DNA of 64,000 bases from Shinella curvata (GTDB lineage Bacteria > Pseudomonadota > Alphaproteobacteria > Rhizobiales > Rhizobiaceae). Location of the stretch: the NCBI RefSeq assembly GCF_022899935.1, contig NZ_JALJCJ010000007.1, positions 261,064 through 325,063 on the forward strand, read 5' to 3'. The position numbers were made by a program, and so were the translations under genes. Numbering within the stretch: the stretch's first letter is position 1; every line of letters begins with the position of its first letter. The notes under the pieces are model-generated. The model made no database searches. It saw only the letters and a program-made list of their open reading frames with translations, and was not told the DNA's origin. Below are positions 29,653 to 39,990 of this stretch, one piece after another.

Positions 29653-30687
29653 ATGGGTTTCAAGATCGCAGTCGCCGGCGCGACCGGCAATGTCGGCCGG
29701 GAAATGCTGAACATCCTTTCCGAGCGCGGTTTCCCGGCTGATGAAGTCGTGGCACTTGCCTCCGCCCGCTCCCAGGGCACCGAAGTCTCCTTCGGCGACA
29801 AGACGCTGAAGGTACAGAACCTCGAAAACTACGATTTCTCCGACACCGACATCTGCCTGATGTCGGCTGGCGGCACGATTTCGCAGAAGTGGTCGCCGAA
29901 GATCGGCGCGCAGGGCTGCGTCGTCATCGACAACTCCTCGGCCTGGCGCTACGACGCCGACGTTCCGCTGATCGTGCCGGAAGTGAACCCGGACGCCATC
30001 GCCCAGTTTTCCCGCAAGAACATCATCGCCAACCCGAATTGCTCGACCGCCCAGCTCGTCGTCGCGCTGAAGCCGCTGCATGACCGCGCCAAGATCAAGC
30101 GCGTCGTCGTCTCGACCTACCAGTCGGTTTCCGGCGCCGGCAAGGAAGGCATGGACGAGTTGTTCCAGCAGACCCGCGCCGTCTTCGTCGCCGATCCGGT
30201 CGAATCGAAGAAGTTCACCAAGCGCATCGCCTTCAACGTCATTCCGCACATCGATAGTTTCATGGAAGACGGCTACACGAAGGAAGAGTGGAAGGTTCTC
30301 GCAGAGACCAAGAAGATGCTCGACCCGAAGATCAAGGTGACCTGCACGGCCGTGCGCGTTCCCGTCTTCATCGGCCATTCGGAATCGGTCAACATCGAGT
30401 TCGAAAACGAGATTACCGCGGACGAAGCCCGCGACATCCTGCGCGAAGCGCCGGGCTGCCAGGTCATCGACAAGCACGAAAACGGCGGCTACATCACGCC
30501 TTACGAATCGGCCGGTGAAGACGCCACCTATATCTCGCGCATCCGCGAGGACGCGACCGTCGAAAACGGCCTCAACATGTGGGTCGTCTCCGACAACCTG
30601 CGCAAGGGTGCCGCCCTCAACGCCATCCAGATCGCCGAGCTGCTCGTCGCGCGCGGGCTGATCAAGGCGAAGAAGCAGGCCGCCTGA
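29653..30687 (+). CDS. asd: Aspartate-semialdehyde dehydrogenase
   Basis: The 344-residue enzyme has VAGATGNVGREML (NADPH loop, about 7-19), SAGGTISQKW, the catalytic cysteine in NPNCSTAQLV (about 129) and VPVFIGHSESVNIEF with the active-site histidine. It reduces aspartyl phosphate to the semialdehyde, the branch point to Lys/DAP, Thr, Met. ATG 29653 gives MGFKIAVAGATG; the upstream open frame lacks support. It is transcribed alone, with a long leader and a strong 3' hairpin. Confidence 0.97.
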   Translation: MGFKIAVAGATGNVGREMLNILSERGFPADEVVALASARSQGTEVSFGDKTLKVQNLENYDFSDTDICLMSAGGTISQKWSPKIGAQGCVVIDNSSAWRYDADVPLIVPEVNPDAIAQFSRKNIIANPNCSTAQLVVALKPLHDRAKIKRVVVSTYQSVSGAGKEGMDELFQQTRAVFVADPVESKKFTKRIAFNVIPHIDSFMEDGYTKEEWKVLAETKKMLDPKIKVTCTAVRVPVFIGHSESVNIEFENEITADEARDILREAPGCQVIDKHENGGYITPYESAGEDATYISRIREDATVENGLNMWVVSDNLRKGAALNAIQIAELLVARGLIKAKKQAA

Positions 30688-30759
30688 TTTTTTTGGGAAG
30701 GAAGCGTTTCCGGCATTTCGGTGAAATGTGGCAACGTTCCCTTAACCAAGTTTAAATAA

Positions 30760-30796
30760 AAGTCCCGGTTGTTCCGTCTGAGAACAATCGGGACTT
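30760..30796 (+). terminator. Strong 15-bp hairpin after asd
   Basis: AAGTCCCGGTTGTTC (30760-30774) pairs with GAACAATCGGGACTT (30782-30796), with one G-U pair and a 7-nt loop. The following CGCTTTG is a poor T-run, so it may be a transcript-stabilising hairpin as well as a terminator. Confidence 0.6.
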
Positions 30797-30902
30797 CGCT
30801 TTGAGCCGGGCTGCAAGCGCGGCTCACGGCAAGGTGCGATGACAGGAACAGGGGAGCATGCCATGCTCCCGCAGCGGAATTCACGAGATCACGGGGTTTT
30901 TC

Positions 30903-31724
30903 ATGGGCATGATCAAGAGCGTGGCCAAGGTTCTGGCCGCAATGATCGCCACGGCGGCGGTACCGGCAGCGGCTCAGGCCGCCAAGTGCGGAAACGATGG
31001 GGGCGGTTTTTCGGCCTGGGTCGAGGCGTTCAAGGATGAGGCTGCCGGCCGCGGCATCAGCCGCTCGACGCTCGACAAGGCCTTCGCCAATGTCAACTAC
31101 GCCAAGGCCACGATCCGCGCCGACCGTGGCCAGAAGAGCTTCAAGCTCTCGCTCGACCAGTTCATGCAGAAGCGTGGCGGCAAGGCCATCATCAACCGCG
31201 GCAAGAGCCTGAAGAAGCAGAACGCCGCGCTCTTCGAGCGCATCGAGGCCCGTTACGGCGTGCCCGCCGGCCCGCTGCTCGCCATCTGGGGCATGGAGAC
31301 CGGCTTCGGCGGCTTCCTTGGCAAGGAACACACGCTGTCGGCCGTCGCGACGCTCGCCTATGACTGCCGTCGCTCGGACTACTTCACCAATCAGCTCTAC
31401 GCCGCCCTGCAGCTTGTACAGAACGGCACGCTGAGCACGACGGCACGCGGCGCTGCCCATGGCGAAATCGGCCAGACGCAGTTCCTGCCGGCAAACGTCC
31501 TGAAATACGGCGTCGATGGCGACGGCAATGGCCGCATCGACCTCGTCGGTTCCAAGGCCGATGCGCTCGCCTCCACCGCCAACTTCCTGCGCGGCCACGG
31601 CTGGAGCGCCGGCAGCGGCTACCAGCCGGGCCAGGGCAATTTCGGCGCCCTGCAAGGCTGGAACGCGGCGAGCGTCTACCAGCGCGCGATCGCCATCATC
31701 GGCGCGGAAATCGACGGCGACTGA
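30903..31724 (+). CDS. Lytic murein transglycosylase (MltB-like)
   Basis: The 273-residue protein has a signal peptide (MGMIKSVAKVLAAMIATAAVPAAAQA), then FSAWVEAFKDEAAGRGISRSTLDKAF, the catalytic glutamate in WGMETGFGGFLG, GEIGQTQFLP and DLVGSKADALASTANFLRGHGW, all marks of the MltB/SLT_2 family. It cleaves peptidoglycan between MurNAc and GlcNAc to form 1,6-anhydro ends, acting in the periplasm. It lacks a lipobox, so it is soluble. ATG 30903 or 30909 can be the start. Confidence 0.93.
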   Translation: MGMIKSVAKVLAAMIATAAVPAAAQAAKCGNDGGGFSAWVEAFKDEAAGRGISRSTLDKAFANVNYAKATIRADRGQKSFKLSLDQFMQKRGGKAIINRGKSLKKQNAALFERIEARYGVPAGPLLAIWGMETGFGGFLGKEHTLSAVATLAYDCRRSDYFTNQLYAALQLVQNGTLSTTARGAAHGEIGQTQFLPANVLKYGVDGDGNGRIDLVGSKADALASTANFLRGHGWSAGSGYQPGQGNFGALQGWNAASVYQRAIAIIGAEIDGD

Positions 31725-31744
31725 TCGCCGGTCATCCAGAACTG

Positions 31745-31780
31745 AAAAAGCCCGGCTTGGTCTCCCAAGCCGGGCTTTTT
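31745..31780. terminator. Bidirectional terminator between the transglycosylase and carbonic anhydrase genes
   Basis: A perfect 16-bp stem (AAAAAGCCCGGCTTGG, inverted after TCTC) with A and T runs on either side serves both convergent genes. Confidence 0.92.
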
Positions 31781-31802
31781 GTTGCCTTACTGTTCGGAAC
31801 GC

Positions 31803-32444
31803 TCAAGCGCTCGGACGTTTGAAGTCGCCGGTTGATGCATCCATGATCCACAGTTCACCGGTCGAAATGTCGAACCAGGCGCCGTGCAGCTGCACGCGGC
31901 CCTTCTCCTCGAGAATGCGCACGCAGGGGAATGTCCTGAGATTCGCGATGGAATTGCGGATCGAGACGCGCTCGAGCGCCCGCTGGCGCTCGCCCTGGGT
32001 CAGGATTTCCGCATTCTGGATCTGCTCGGCGACGGGCTTCAACATGCCCATCCACTTGCCGATGAAATCGCCCGGCGACAGCGGCTCGGCATCCGGGTCG
32101 AGGGCCGCGGCAATACCGCCACACCGGCCGTGGCCCATCACCACGATATCGGTCACCTTCAAGGACTGGACGGCGAATTCGAGCGCGGCCGAGGTCGCGT
32201 GGAACTGACCGTCCGGCTCATAGGGCGGCACGAGATTGGCGACGTTGCGCACGACGAAAAGCTCGCCCGGTCCGCTGTCGAAGATCGTCTCGGGTGCTGC
32301 GCGAGAGTCACAACAGGCAATGACGAGGGTTTTCGGTTTTTGGCCGGTCTCGGCGAGCGCCCGGTAGCGGGCGGACTGCTCAGCATAGCGGCCGGACATG
32401 AAATTGCGATAGCCATTCAGAAGACGATCGGGAAAGCGGTTCAT
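31803..32444 (-). CDS. Beta-class carbonic anhydrase
   Basis: The 213-residue protein has the zinc ligands in CCDSRAAP (C44, D46, R48 dyad) and GHGRCGG (H105, C108), defining a beta-carbonic anhydrase. It converts CO2 and water to bicarbonate. It lacks a signal peptide, so it is cytosolic and probably supplies bicarbonate to carboxylases. ATG 32444 gives MNRFPDRLLNGYRNF; the longer open frame upstream overlaps the pyridoxal kinase gene in another frame and is spurious. Confidence 0.95.
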   Translation of the reverse strand: MNRFPDRLLNGYRNFMSGRYAEQSARYRALAETGQKPKTLVIACCDSRAAPETIFDSGPGELFVVRNVANLVPPYEPDGQFHATSAALEFAVQSLKVTDIVVMGHGRCGGIAAALDPDAEPLSPGDFIGKWMGMLKPVAEQIQNAEILTQGERQRALERVSIRNSIANLRTFPCVRILEEKGRVQLHGAWFDISTGELWIMDASTGDFKRPSA

Positions 32445-32530
32445 AGGTCGGAATACTCCCGTGATACGATCCACCGGACGAGGCTCCACCCGGTTTCCCG
32501 CATAAACCACTCGGCGGAGATTGACGCAAG

Positions 32531-33406
32531 TCAGGATCGGCGCGGCTGCGCCGGATGAACGAGACGGCGCATGTGCACCATGGCCATGGGTGTGGAAATG
32601 CTGGAGGCATCCTGCTCCAGCGTCAGTTCGTCGGCGCCACGCTTGGCGGTGCGCGCCACGATCTCGAAGACGCTCGCCGTCGCCAGCATCAGCGCCCGTT
32701 CCTCGGGCAGATTTTCCATCAACCGGGACAGGAAGACGGCGGCAAGCAGGTCGCCGGTGCCGTTCGGCGGATTGTCCACCAGCCGGTGCTCGGCCAGAAG
32801 CGCACTGCGTCCCGACAGAAACAGATTGCCCGTGCTGCCCGCCATCAGCGGCAGCGAGGAGGTGACGAGCATGCGGGGCGGACCGAGCGAAAGGGCGGCC
32901 TCCACGATCGCGTTGTTGGTCTCCAGCGGCGCGCCGGCCAGCCAGGCGAGCTCGAAGCGGTTCGGCGTGGCGATCGACGCGAGCGGGATCAGGCTGTCGC
33001 GGATCGCCACCGCCGTCGCCTCCGGTACGTAGAGCCCGCGCTCGTCGCCACAGACGGGATCGCACATATAGAGAAGATCGGGATTGTCGGCCCTGAGGCC
33101 CGCCACCAGCCGTGCGACGGAGCGCGCCTGCGCCGCGCTACCGAGATAACCCGACAGCACCGCCTTGACCTCGCCGCGCCAGGGCGCGCCGATCAGGTCG
33201 GAAATGATCGCGTCGAAATCATCGTCCGAAATCGCCACTCGCGTGGCGCGGCCGTGGCCGGGATGCCAGGGCAGGATGACCGTCGGCAGGGCCCAGACGG
33301 GATGGCCGAGCGTTTCGAGCGCGAAGACGGCCGCCCGGTTGCCCACCGTGCCGCGCACCACATGGCTCGAAATGACGATGACGGTGCCCTTGTCGCTCGC
33401 GCTCAT
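32531..33406 (-). CDS. pdxY: Pyridoxal kinase
   Basis: The 291-residue ribokinase-fold protein shows VIVISSHVVRGTVGNRAAVFAL, CDPVCGDERGLYVP, TPNRFELAWL and NGTGDLLAAVFL, the anion-hole GTGD motif. This is the PdxY/PdxK group, phosphorylating pyridoxal in B6 salvage. ATG 33406 (MSASDKGTVIV) is preceded by GGAAG. A 276-bp AT-rich gap separates it from the divergent glutamate dehydrogenase gene. Carbonic anhydrase follows after 86 nt on the same strand. Confidence 0.93.
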   Translation of the reverse strand: MSASDKGTVIVISSHVVRGTVGNRAAVFALETLGHPVWALPTVILPWHPGHGRATRVAISDDDFDAIISDLIGAPWRGEVKAVLSGYLGSAAQARSVARLVAGLRADNPDLLYMCDPVCGDERGLYVPEATAVAIRDSLIPLASIATPNRFELAWLAGAPLETNNAIVEAALSLGPPRMLVTSSLPLMAGSTGNLFLSGRSALLAEHRLVDNPPNGTGDLLAAVFLSRLMENLPEERALMLATASVFEIVARTAKRGADELTLEQDASSISTPMAMVHMRRLVHPAQPRRS

Positions 33407-33682
33407 AGCCGGCTTCCTTCGTTTCGTGGAAGTGATGGCAAGGGGGCTTGTGCCTGTCAACGCCTGGCCCTTTCAGGAGGTTTTGTTGCAGGACAGCACG
33501 GACCGTGCTCTGCCGGTTTTTGGCTACTTTTCGACGAAAAATCGGCAATTTTCCGATAAAACGACAGCAAAACTGACCTATCTCGGACAAAATCGATTGA
33601 ATTTTCTCGCAAATGCACAAATTTCGTCGCGTGTATTTTTTCTTCTGCTAACGTCCCGGCATCGGATTCGAGGGAGAATTCC

Positions 33683-36600
33683 ATGGGTGCCCGGACCAAC
33701 GTGAAACGAGAAAAACACATCGAGGCCGCAAAGGCCGCAGCCGCCGCTCTCGGCGCAAAAACACTCAACCCCGACATCCTCTTCGGGCGTGCCAGCAAGG
33801 ACGATCTGGACCACTATACCGGCCCGATGCTGGCCGCAGCCGCCGCCCACGCCATGGCGGAAATCGAGGCTTGGGACGGCAGCGCGCCGCGCGTCACCGT
33901 CACCACGCTCGCAGACGTCAAGCCGCAGGGCCAGCCGGTCTCCGTGCTCTCCGTCACCGACCGCAACCAGCCGTTCCTCTATGACTCCGTCATGGGCGAA
34001 GTGACGAGCACGCACCGCGATATCCATCTCGCGATTCACCCGATCCTCGTCGTCAGCCAGGAGGAAGCACCGAAGCTCTTCTCGCCGGACGAGGAGAGCG
34101 ACCCGACGCAGCGCGTCAGCCATATCGAGATCCATCTGTCCGAACTGCTGCCCGCCGAAGCGGCCAATCTCGCGGAGCGCGTGAAAAACGTGCTGAACCA
34201 AGTGCATCTGGCCGTCGATGACTGGCCGTCTATGCTGGAAAAGCTCAACGGCGCCACCGCCGACATGGAGCGTTACGCCAAGGACAAGCCCGGCAAGAGC
34301 GAGGCACTCGCCTTCCTCGACTGGCTGCGCGGCAACAACTTCACCTTCCTCGGCATGCGCGAATATTCCTATTCCGGCAAGGGCGAGCAGGCGACGGTGG
34401 AGCGCGGCGGCGATGGCCTCGGCATTCTCTCCGATCCCGATGTGCGCGTGCTGCGTCTGGGCAAGGACGCCGTGACGACGACTCCGGAAATCCTCGAATT
34501 CCTCGAAGGCCCGGATTTCCTCATCGTCACCAAGGCGAATGTGAAATCCGTCGTGCATCGTCGCGCCTATATGGATTATATCGGCCTGAAGCGCTTCGAC
34601 GAAAAGGGCAAGGTGATCGGCGAGCTGCGCATCGTCGGCCTCTTCACCTCCACGGCCTACACGCATGCCGCCGGCCAGATCCCGCTGCTCCGCTCCAAGG
34701 TCGAGGCGGTCATCGACCATTTCGGCTACGATCCGAAGAGCCATTCCGGCAAGATGCTGATCAACACGCTGGAATCCTATCCGCGTGACGACCTCTTCCA
34801 GATCGATCCCGGCCTGCTCGCCACCTTCTCGGAACAGATCAACGAGCTTTCCGACCGGCCGCGCATCCGCGTTTTGCCGCGCATCGACCGTTTCGACCGG
34901 TTCGTCTCCGTCATCGTCTATGTGCCGCGCGAACAGTACGATTCCGACGTGCGCGAAAAGATCGGCAACTATCTGAAGTCGGCTTATGACGGCCGCGTCT
35001 CGGCCTATTACCCGGCTTTCCCCGAGGGTGGCCTTGCCCGCGTACACTTCATCATCGGTCGTTCCGGCGGCAAGACGCCGCGCATTGCCCAGAACAAGCT
35101 GGAACAGGCCGTGCGCGAGATCGCCACGCGCTGGACCGATCGCTTCGAGGCGCTGTCCAGTGCAGACGGTCTTCGCCTCCATGCCGATACCGGCTATCAG
35201 GAAGACTTCACACCTACCGAGGCCAATGCCGATCTCGCCCTGATTTCGACGGCAACGCCGGAAACCCCGATCCGCATTTCCTTCTACCGCAAGGCCTGGA
35301 ACACCGACCTGACCTCGGTGGAACTGAAGATCTTCCACGCCGGCGAACCGGTTTCCCTGTCGCGCCGCGTGCCGATGCTCGAAAATCTCGGCTTCAACGT
35401 CATCAGCGAACAGACGCACGACCTGATGCTCACGACCTTCGACGGCAACGAACGCCGCGTTCTGCTGCATGACATGGAGCTGAAGCAGCGCGACGGCCTG
35501 GAGGTCAATCTCGCCAAACTGAGCCCGATGCTGGAGGAAGCCTTCCTGGCCACCTGGCACGGCGAGGTGGACGACGACGCGCTGAACCGCCTCGTGCTGA
35601 CCGCCGGCCTCTCGGCCCGCGAGGTCATGGCGCTGCGCACCTATTCGCGTTATCTGCGCCAGACCGGCATCGCCTATTCGCAGGGCTATATCGCCGATAC
35701 GCTCAACAAGTATCCGGCCATTGCCGCCAATCTCTTCCGCCTGTTCGAGACCAGGCTCGACCCGAAGCTCACCGAGCGCCAGCGCGAGAAGAAGTCCGGC
35801 GACATCTCCACGGCCATCGAAGAGGCCTTGGCCAACGTGCCGAGCCTTGACGAGGACCGGATCCTGCGCCGCTACGTCAACGCCATCCAGGCGACGCTGC
35901 GCACCAACTATTTCCAGCACGATGCCGACGGCAAACCGCGCAAGACCTTCGCGATCAAACTCGATCCCAAGGCGCTCGACGGCCTGCCGGAACCGCGCCC
36001 GTTCCGCGAAATCTTCGTCTATGGGGCCGAAGTCGAGGGCGTGCACCTGCGCTTCGGCAAGGTCGCCCGCGGCGGCCTGCGCTGGTCGGACCGCGCGCAG
36101 GACTACCGAACGGAAGTGCTCGGCCTCGTGAAGGCGCAGCAGGTCAAGAACTCGGTCATCGTTCCCGTCGGCGCCAAGGGCGGCTTCTATCCAAAGCAGC
36201 TCCCGGTCGGCGGCAGCCGTGACGCCATTTTCAAGGCCGGCACCGAAGCCTACAAGACCTATATCCGCACGCTGCTGTCGGTCACCGACAACATTGTCGG
36301 CCAGGACGTCGTGCCGCCGGCCGATACGGTGCGCATCGACGGTGACGACCCCTATTTCGTCGTCGCCGCCGACAAGGGCACTGCGACCTTCTCCGACACC
36401 GCAAACGGTCTGGCGCAGGAAGCCGGCTTCTGGCTCGACGACGCCTTTGCGTCTGGTGGCTCGGCCGGCTACGACCACAAGAAGATGGGCATCACCGCCC
36501 GCGGCGCCTGGGAGACCGTCAAGCGCCACTTCCGCGAGATGAACATCGATATCCAGAAGACGCCGTTCACGGTCGCCGGCGTCGGCGACATGTCGGGCGA

Positions 36601-38464
36601 CGTCTTCGGCAACGGCATGTTGCTGTCGCGCAAGATCAAGCTCGTCGCGGCCTTCGACCATCGTGACATCTTCATCGATCCGTCACCGGATACCGATACG
36701 TCGTTTGCCGAGCGTCGCCGCATGTTCAACCTGCCGCGTTCGAGCTGGCAGGACTATGATCGCTCCGTGCTCTCCAAGGGCGCGATGATCATCCCGCGCA
36801 CGGAAAAATCCGTGACGCTGACGCCGGAGGCACAAGCCGTCATCGGTCTCGAGAAGGCCAAAGCCACTCCGTTCGAGATCATGACCGCGATCCTCAAGGC
36901 GCCGGTCGATCTGATGTGGTTCGGCGGCATCGGCACCTATATCCGCGGCCAGAACGAGACCGATGCGGAAGTCGGCGACCGCGCCAACGATCCGATCCGC
37001 ATCGTCGGCGAGGATGTGCGCGCCAAGGTGATCGGCGAGGGCGCCAATCTCGGCGTCACCCAGCGCGGCCGCATCGCCTTCGGCCTCAAGGGCGGCCGCA
37101 GCAACTCGGATGCCATCGACAACTCGGCCGGCGTGAACTCGTCGGACGTCGAGGTCAACATCAAGATCGCGCTCGCCTCCGCCATGCGCGACGAGCGGCT
37201 GACGCGCGCCAAGCGCAACGTGCTGCTCGCCTCGATGACCGATGAAGTCGGCCATCTCGTGCTGCGCAACAACTATCTGCAATCGCTGGCGATCTCGCTG
37301 ATCGAAAAGCAGGGCACCGCCAACCGCGCGCCGCTGACCCGCCTGATGGACCGCTTTGAGGCCGCCGGCCTGCTCAACCGCAAGGTCGAGACGCTGCCCG
37401 ATGACCGCACGCTTGCCGAACGCTATCAGGCCGGCAAACCGCTGACGCGGCCGGAGATCGGCGTGCTGCTCTCCTATGCCAAGCTGGTGCTGTTCGACGA
37501 GATCGTTCACACCAGCCTGCCGGATGAGCCCTATTTCGAGCCGACGCTGACCGGTTACTTCCCGGCGAAAATGCAGAAGGCCTATGCGGACGATATCCGC
37601 TCGCATCGCCTGCGCCGCGAGATCATCGCGACGATCCTCGCCAACGAGGTGATCAACCGCGGCGGCCCGGCCTTCATCAACGGCCTGACCGACGGCACCG
37701 GCTTCGGCCCGGCGGATGCGGTGAAGGCGGCGGTGATCGCCCGCGACGGTTATGGCCTCGCCGCGCTCTATGCCGGCGTCGATGCGCTGGACAACCAGGT
37801 CGCCGGCACCCTGCAGAACGAACTCTATGAAGAGATCGGCCGCATCTATGCCAACGTGACCAGCCTGCTTTTGACCACCGGCGCGGTCTCCGGCCCGATG
37901 GATCAGGCGGTGCACAAGCTGAAGCAGGCGCTGAAGCAGCTGCGTCCGCAGCTCTCCACGCTGGTTTCCGACGCCATTGGCGACGAGGCCCGCCGCAAGG
38001 CGCATGCCTATGAGGACGAGGGCGTCCCGGCGGAGCTTGCGGAAGAGATCACAACGCTCTCCCTGCTCGCCTTCGTGCCCGAGGTCATGCTGATCGCCAA
38101 CGCGACGGGCGACACGCTCGCCAAGACGGCGCAGACCTTCGCCGGCATCAGCGCGACGCTGAATATCGGCCGGCTGCTCTCGTCGGCAAGCCGCATCCCG
38201 ACCGGCGATCTCTACGAGGCGCTCGCTCTCCAGCGCAGCCTCACCGATATCGCCAATGCCCGGCGCGACCTCGCCACCGTGGTGCTGACACGCCACAAGG
38301 GCGACAAGGCGCCGCTCGCCACCTGGCAGCAGGGCGACAAGGAGCGGCTTGCCCGCGTGACGGCAAACCTCTCGGCGCTGACGGAAGCCGGCGAAGCGAC
38401 GCTGGCCAAGGTCTCGGTCGCTGCGGGCATCCTGAGCGACCTTGCACAGGAACGGGCGAAATGA
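33683..38464 (+). CDS. NAD-specific glutamate dehydrogenase, 180-kDa class
   Basis: The 1593-residue protein matches the very large L_180 NAD-GDH type. It has a long N-terminal region with ACT-like parts (TTLADVKPQGQPVSVLSVTDRNQPFLYDSV), a catalytic core at about 770-1130 with FGKVARGGLRWSDRAQDYRTE, KNSVIVPVGAKGGF, GVGDMSGDVFGNGM and IGEGANLGVTQRGR, and a helical C-terminus. It oxidatively deaminates glutamate to 2-oxoglutarate with NAD+, a catabolic role. GAGGGAGAATTCC lies before ATG 33683. The 33407-33682 gap is AT-rich with TTTTCGACGAAAA-like stretches; I see no gene in it. No frameshift is visible over 4.8 kb. Confidence 0.97.
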   Translation: MGARTNVKREKHIEAAKAAAAALGAKTLNPDILFGRASKDDLDHYTGPMLAAAAAHAMAEIEAWDGSAPRVTVTTLADVKPQGQPVSVLSVTDRNQPFLYDSVMGEVTSTHRDIHLAIHPILVVSQEEAPKLFSPDEESDPTQRVSHIEIHLSELLPAEAANLAERVKNVLNQVHLAVDDWPSMLEKLNGATADMERYAKDKPGKSEALAFLDWLRGNNFTFLGMREYSYSGKGEQATVERGGDGLGILSDPDVRVLRLGKDAVTTTPEILEFLEGPDFLIVTKANVKSVVHRRAYMDYIGLKRFDEKGKVIGELRIVGLFTSTAYTHAAGQIPLLRSKVEAVIDHFGYDPKSHSGKMLINTLESYPRDDLFQIDPGLLATFSEQINELSDRPRIRVLPRIDRFDRFVSVIVYVPREQYDSDVREKIGNYLKSAYDGRVSAYYPAFPEGGLARVHFIIGRSGGKTPRIAQNKLEQAVREIATRWTDRFEALSSADGLRLHADTGYQEDFTPTEANADLALISTATPETPIRISFYRKAWNTDLTSVELKIFHAGEPVSLSRRVPMLENLGFNVISEQTHDLMLTTFDGNERRVLLHDMELKQRDGLEVNLAKLSPMLEEAFLATWHGEVDDDALNRLVLTAGLSAREVMALRTYSRYLRQTGIAYSQGYIADTLNKYPAIAANLFRLFETRLDPKLTERQREKKSGDISTAIEEALANVPSLDEDRILRRYVNAIQATLRTNYFQHDADGKPRKTFAIKLDPKALDGLPEPRPFREIFVYGAEVEGVHLRFGKVARGGLRWSDRAQDYRTEVLGLVKAQQVKNSVIVPVGAKGGFYPKQLPVGGSRDAIFKAGTEAYKTYIRTLLSVTDNIVGQDVVPPADTVRIDGDDPYFVVAADKGTATFSDTANGLAQEAGFWLDDAFASGGSAGYDHKKMGITARGAWETVKRHFREMNIDIQKTPFTVAGVGDMSGDVFGNGMLLSRKIKLVAAFDHRDIFIDPSPDTDTSFAERRRMFNLPRSSWQDYDRSVLSKGAMIIPRTEKSVTLTPEAQAVIGLEKAKATPFEIMTAILKAPVDLMWFGGIGTYIRGQNETDAEVGDRANDPIRIVGEDVRAKVIGEGANLGVTQRGRIAFGLKGGRSNSDAIDNSAGVNSSDVEVNIKIALASAMRDERLTRAKRNVLLASMTDEVGHLVLRNNYLQSLAISLIEKQGTANRAPLTRLMDRFEAAGLLNRKVETLPDDRTLAERYQAGKPLTRPEIGVLLSYAKLVLFDEIVHTSLPDEPYFEPTLTGYFPAKMQKAYADDIRSHRLRREIIATILANEVINRGGPAFINGLTDGTGFGPADAVKAAVIARDGYGLAALYAGVDALDNQVAGTLQNELYEEIGRIYANVTSLLLTTGAVSGPMDQAVHKLKQALKQLRPQLSTLVSDAIGDEARRKAHAYEDEGVPAELAEEITTLSLLAFVPEVMLIANATGDTLAKTAQTFAGISATLNIGRLLSSASRIPTGDLYEALALQRSLTDIANARRDLATVVLTRHKGDKAPLATWQQGDKERLARVTANLSALTEAGEATLAKVSVAAGILSDLAQERAK

Positions 38465-38546
38465 CACAGTCCCTGCCGGCTGGCGGATCCCGTTAGCCGG
38501 CTTGGGGACGGGTGCGGTCATCGCCCCCGCCACATTGGGAGGGGCG

Positions 38547-39932
38547 ATGACGGTTGTCACGGAAAGCCGGGAGCCACGCACGAGCCGGCTCGGCATAACC
38601 GGCTGGATGCTGTTCGACTGGGCGGCACAGCCGTTCTTCACCGTCATCACCACCTTCATCTTCGGCCCCTATCTCGTCTCGCGCCTCACGCAAGACCACG
38701 CTGCCGGCCAGGCAGCCTGGAGCTATACGCTTACCCTCTCCGGCATCGCGATTGCGCTGCTCGCCCCCATCATGGGCTCGATTGCAGATGCTTCCGGTGC
38801 GCGAAAACCCTGGATCGCCGTCTTTGCGGCCATCAAGATCCTCTCGCTTGCCGCACTCTGGTATGCCGAACCCGGCAGCAGCCTGCTCTACGCCATGGCG
38901 CTGATCGTTCTGGCGACGGTGGCTGCGGAATTCTCCATCGTTTTCAACGATTCCATGATGCCGCGGCTTGTGCGCCCCGAAGACACCGGCCGCATCTCCA
39001 ACATCGCCTGGGGTCTCGGCTATCTCGGCGGCATGATCGTGCTGATCGCCGTCGTCGCCCTGCTCGCCGCTAATCCGGAAACCGGCAAGACGGCCATCGG
39101 CATCGCCCCGCTCTTCGGCCTCGATGCGACGGCAGGCGAAGATGCCCGCATCACCGGGCCGATCTCGGCGCTGTGGTATTTCGTCTTCATCCTGCCGATG
39201 TTCTTCTTCACGCCGGATCAGAGCAAGGCCCTGCCGATCGCCGCCGCCGTGCGTGCCGGTTTCGCCGACCTCTCCGAGGCGCTGAAGGACTTGCACAACA
39301 AGCCCGGCATCCTGCGCTTCCTCGTCGCCCGCATGATCTATCAGGACGGCGTCAACGGCCTCCTGGCGCTCGGCGGCACCTTTGCCGCCGGCATGTTCGC
39401 CTGGCAGACCTTCGAGCTCGGCATCTACGGCATCATCCTCAATGTCGTCGCCATCGGCGGCTGCCTCTATGCCAGCCGGCTCGATACGCGGCTGGGCTCC
39501 AAGACCGTGGTCATCATGAGCCTCGTCTGCCTGACCATCGCGACCGTCGGCATCGTCTCGACCGGCCCCGGCTTCACCCTGTTCGGCCTGATCCCGCTTC
39601 CGGCAGAGGATTCCGACGGCCTCTTCGGCACCGCCGCGGAAAAGGCCTATATCCTCTACGGCCTGCTGATCGGTGTCGCCTTCGGTCCCGTGCAGGCCTC
39701 CGCACGCTCCTATCTCGCCCAGAGCATTCACCCGGACGAGGCCGGCCGCTATTTCGGCCTCTATGCCCTCTCGGGCCGCGCCACGTCCTTCCTGGCGCCG
39801 CTCTCGGTCGCCCTCATCACCACGGCAACGGGCTCCGCCCGTGCCGGCATGATGGCGCTCATCGTCTTCCTCGTCGTCGGCTTCCTGCTCCTGCTGCGCA
39901 CGCCTTATCCAGCCGCAAAAGTCGAGGCCTGA
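38547..39932 (+). CDS. UMF1-family MFS transporter
   Basis: The 461-residue protein has about 12 membrane segments and begins its first with [23 protein letters not shown], the FDWA motif of the UMF1/Atg22-like branch of the MFS. Further motifs are [10 protein letters not shown] in the 2-3 loop and MMPRLV. The substrate is unknown. ATG 38547 has GGGAGGGG directly upstream. It follows the glutamate dehydrogenase by 82 nt, so read-through is possible; a peptide or amino-acid link is only a guess. Confidence 0.88.
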   Translation: MTVVTESREPRTSRLGITGWMLFDWAAQPFFTVITTFIFGPYLVSRLTQDHAAGQAAWSYTLTLSGIAIALLAPIMGSIADASGARKPWIAVFAAIKILSLAALWYAEPGSSLLYAMALIVLATVAAEFSIVFNDSMMPRLVRPEDTGRISNIAWGLGYLGGMIVLIAVVALLAANPETGKTAIGIAPLFGLDATAGEDARITGPISALWYFVFILPMFFFTPDQSKALPIAAAVRAGFADLSEALKDLHNKPGILRFLVARMIYQDGVNGLLALGGTFAAGMFAWQTFELGIYGIILNVVAIGGCLYASRLDTRLGSKTVVIMSLVCLTIATVGIVSTGPGFTLFGLIPLPAEDSDGLFGTAAEKAYILYGLLIGVAFGPVQASARSYLAQSIHPDEAGRYFGLYALSGRATSFLAPLSVALITTATGSARAGMMALIVFLVVGFLLLLRTPYPAAKVEA

Positions 39933-39937
39933 AACGC

Positions 39938-39964
39938 AAAACGCCCCGCAAGCGGGGCGTTTCG
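39938..39964. terminator. Bidirectional terminator between the UMF1 gene and purH
   Basis: AAACGCCCCGC (39939-39949) is perfectly inverted at 39952-39962 with a 2-nt loop, flanked by A and T-rich ends. Confidence 0.85.
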
Positions 39965-39990
39965 ATTTCCAGGGGGACTCCGGCTAAGGA

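Noticed and set aside
30741-30756. CtrA-like TTAA..TTAA after asd
   Set aside because: The spacer is 6 nt rather than 7 and the site lies downstream of asd in a terminator context.
33578-36661. 1027-codon open frame antisense to the glutamate dehydrogenase gene
   Set aside because: It has no recognisable domain and mirrors the codon pattern of the true gene.
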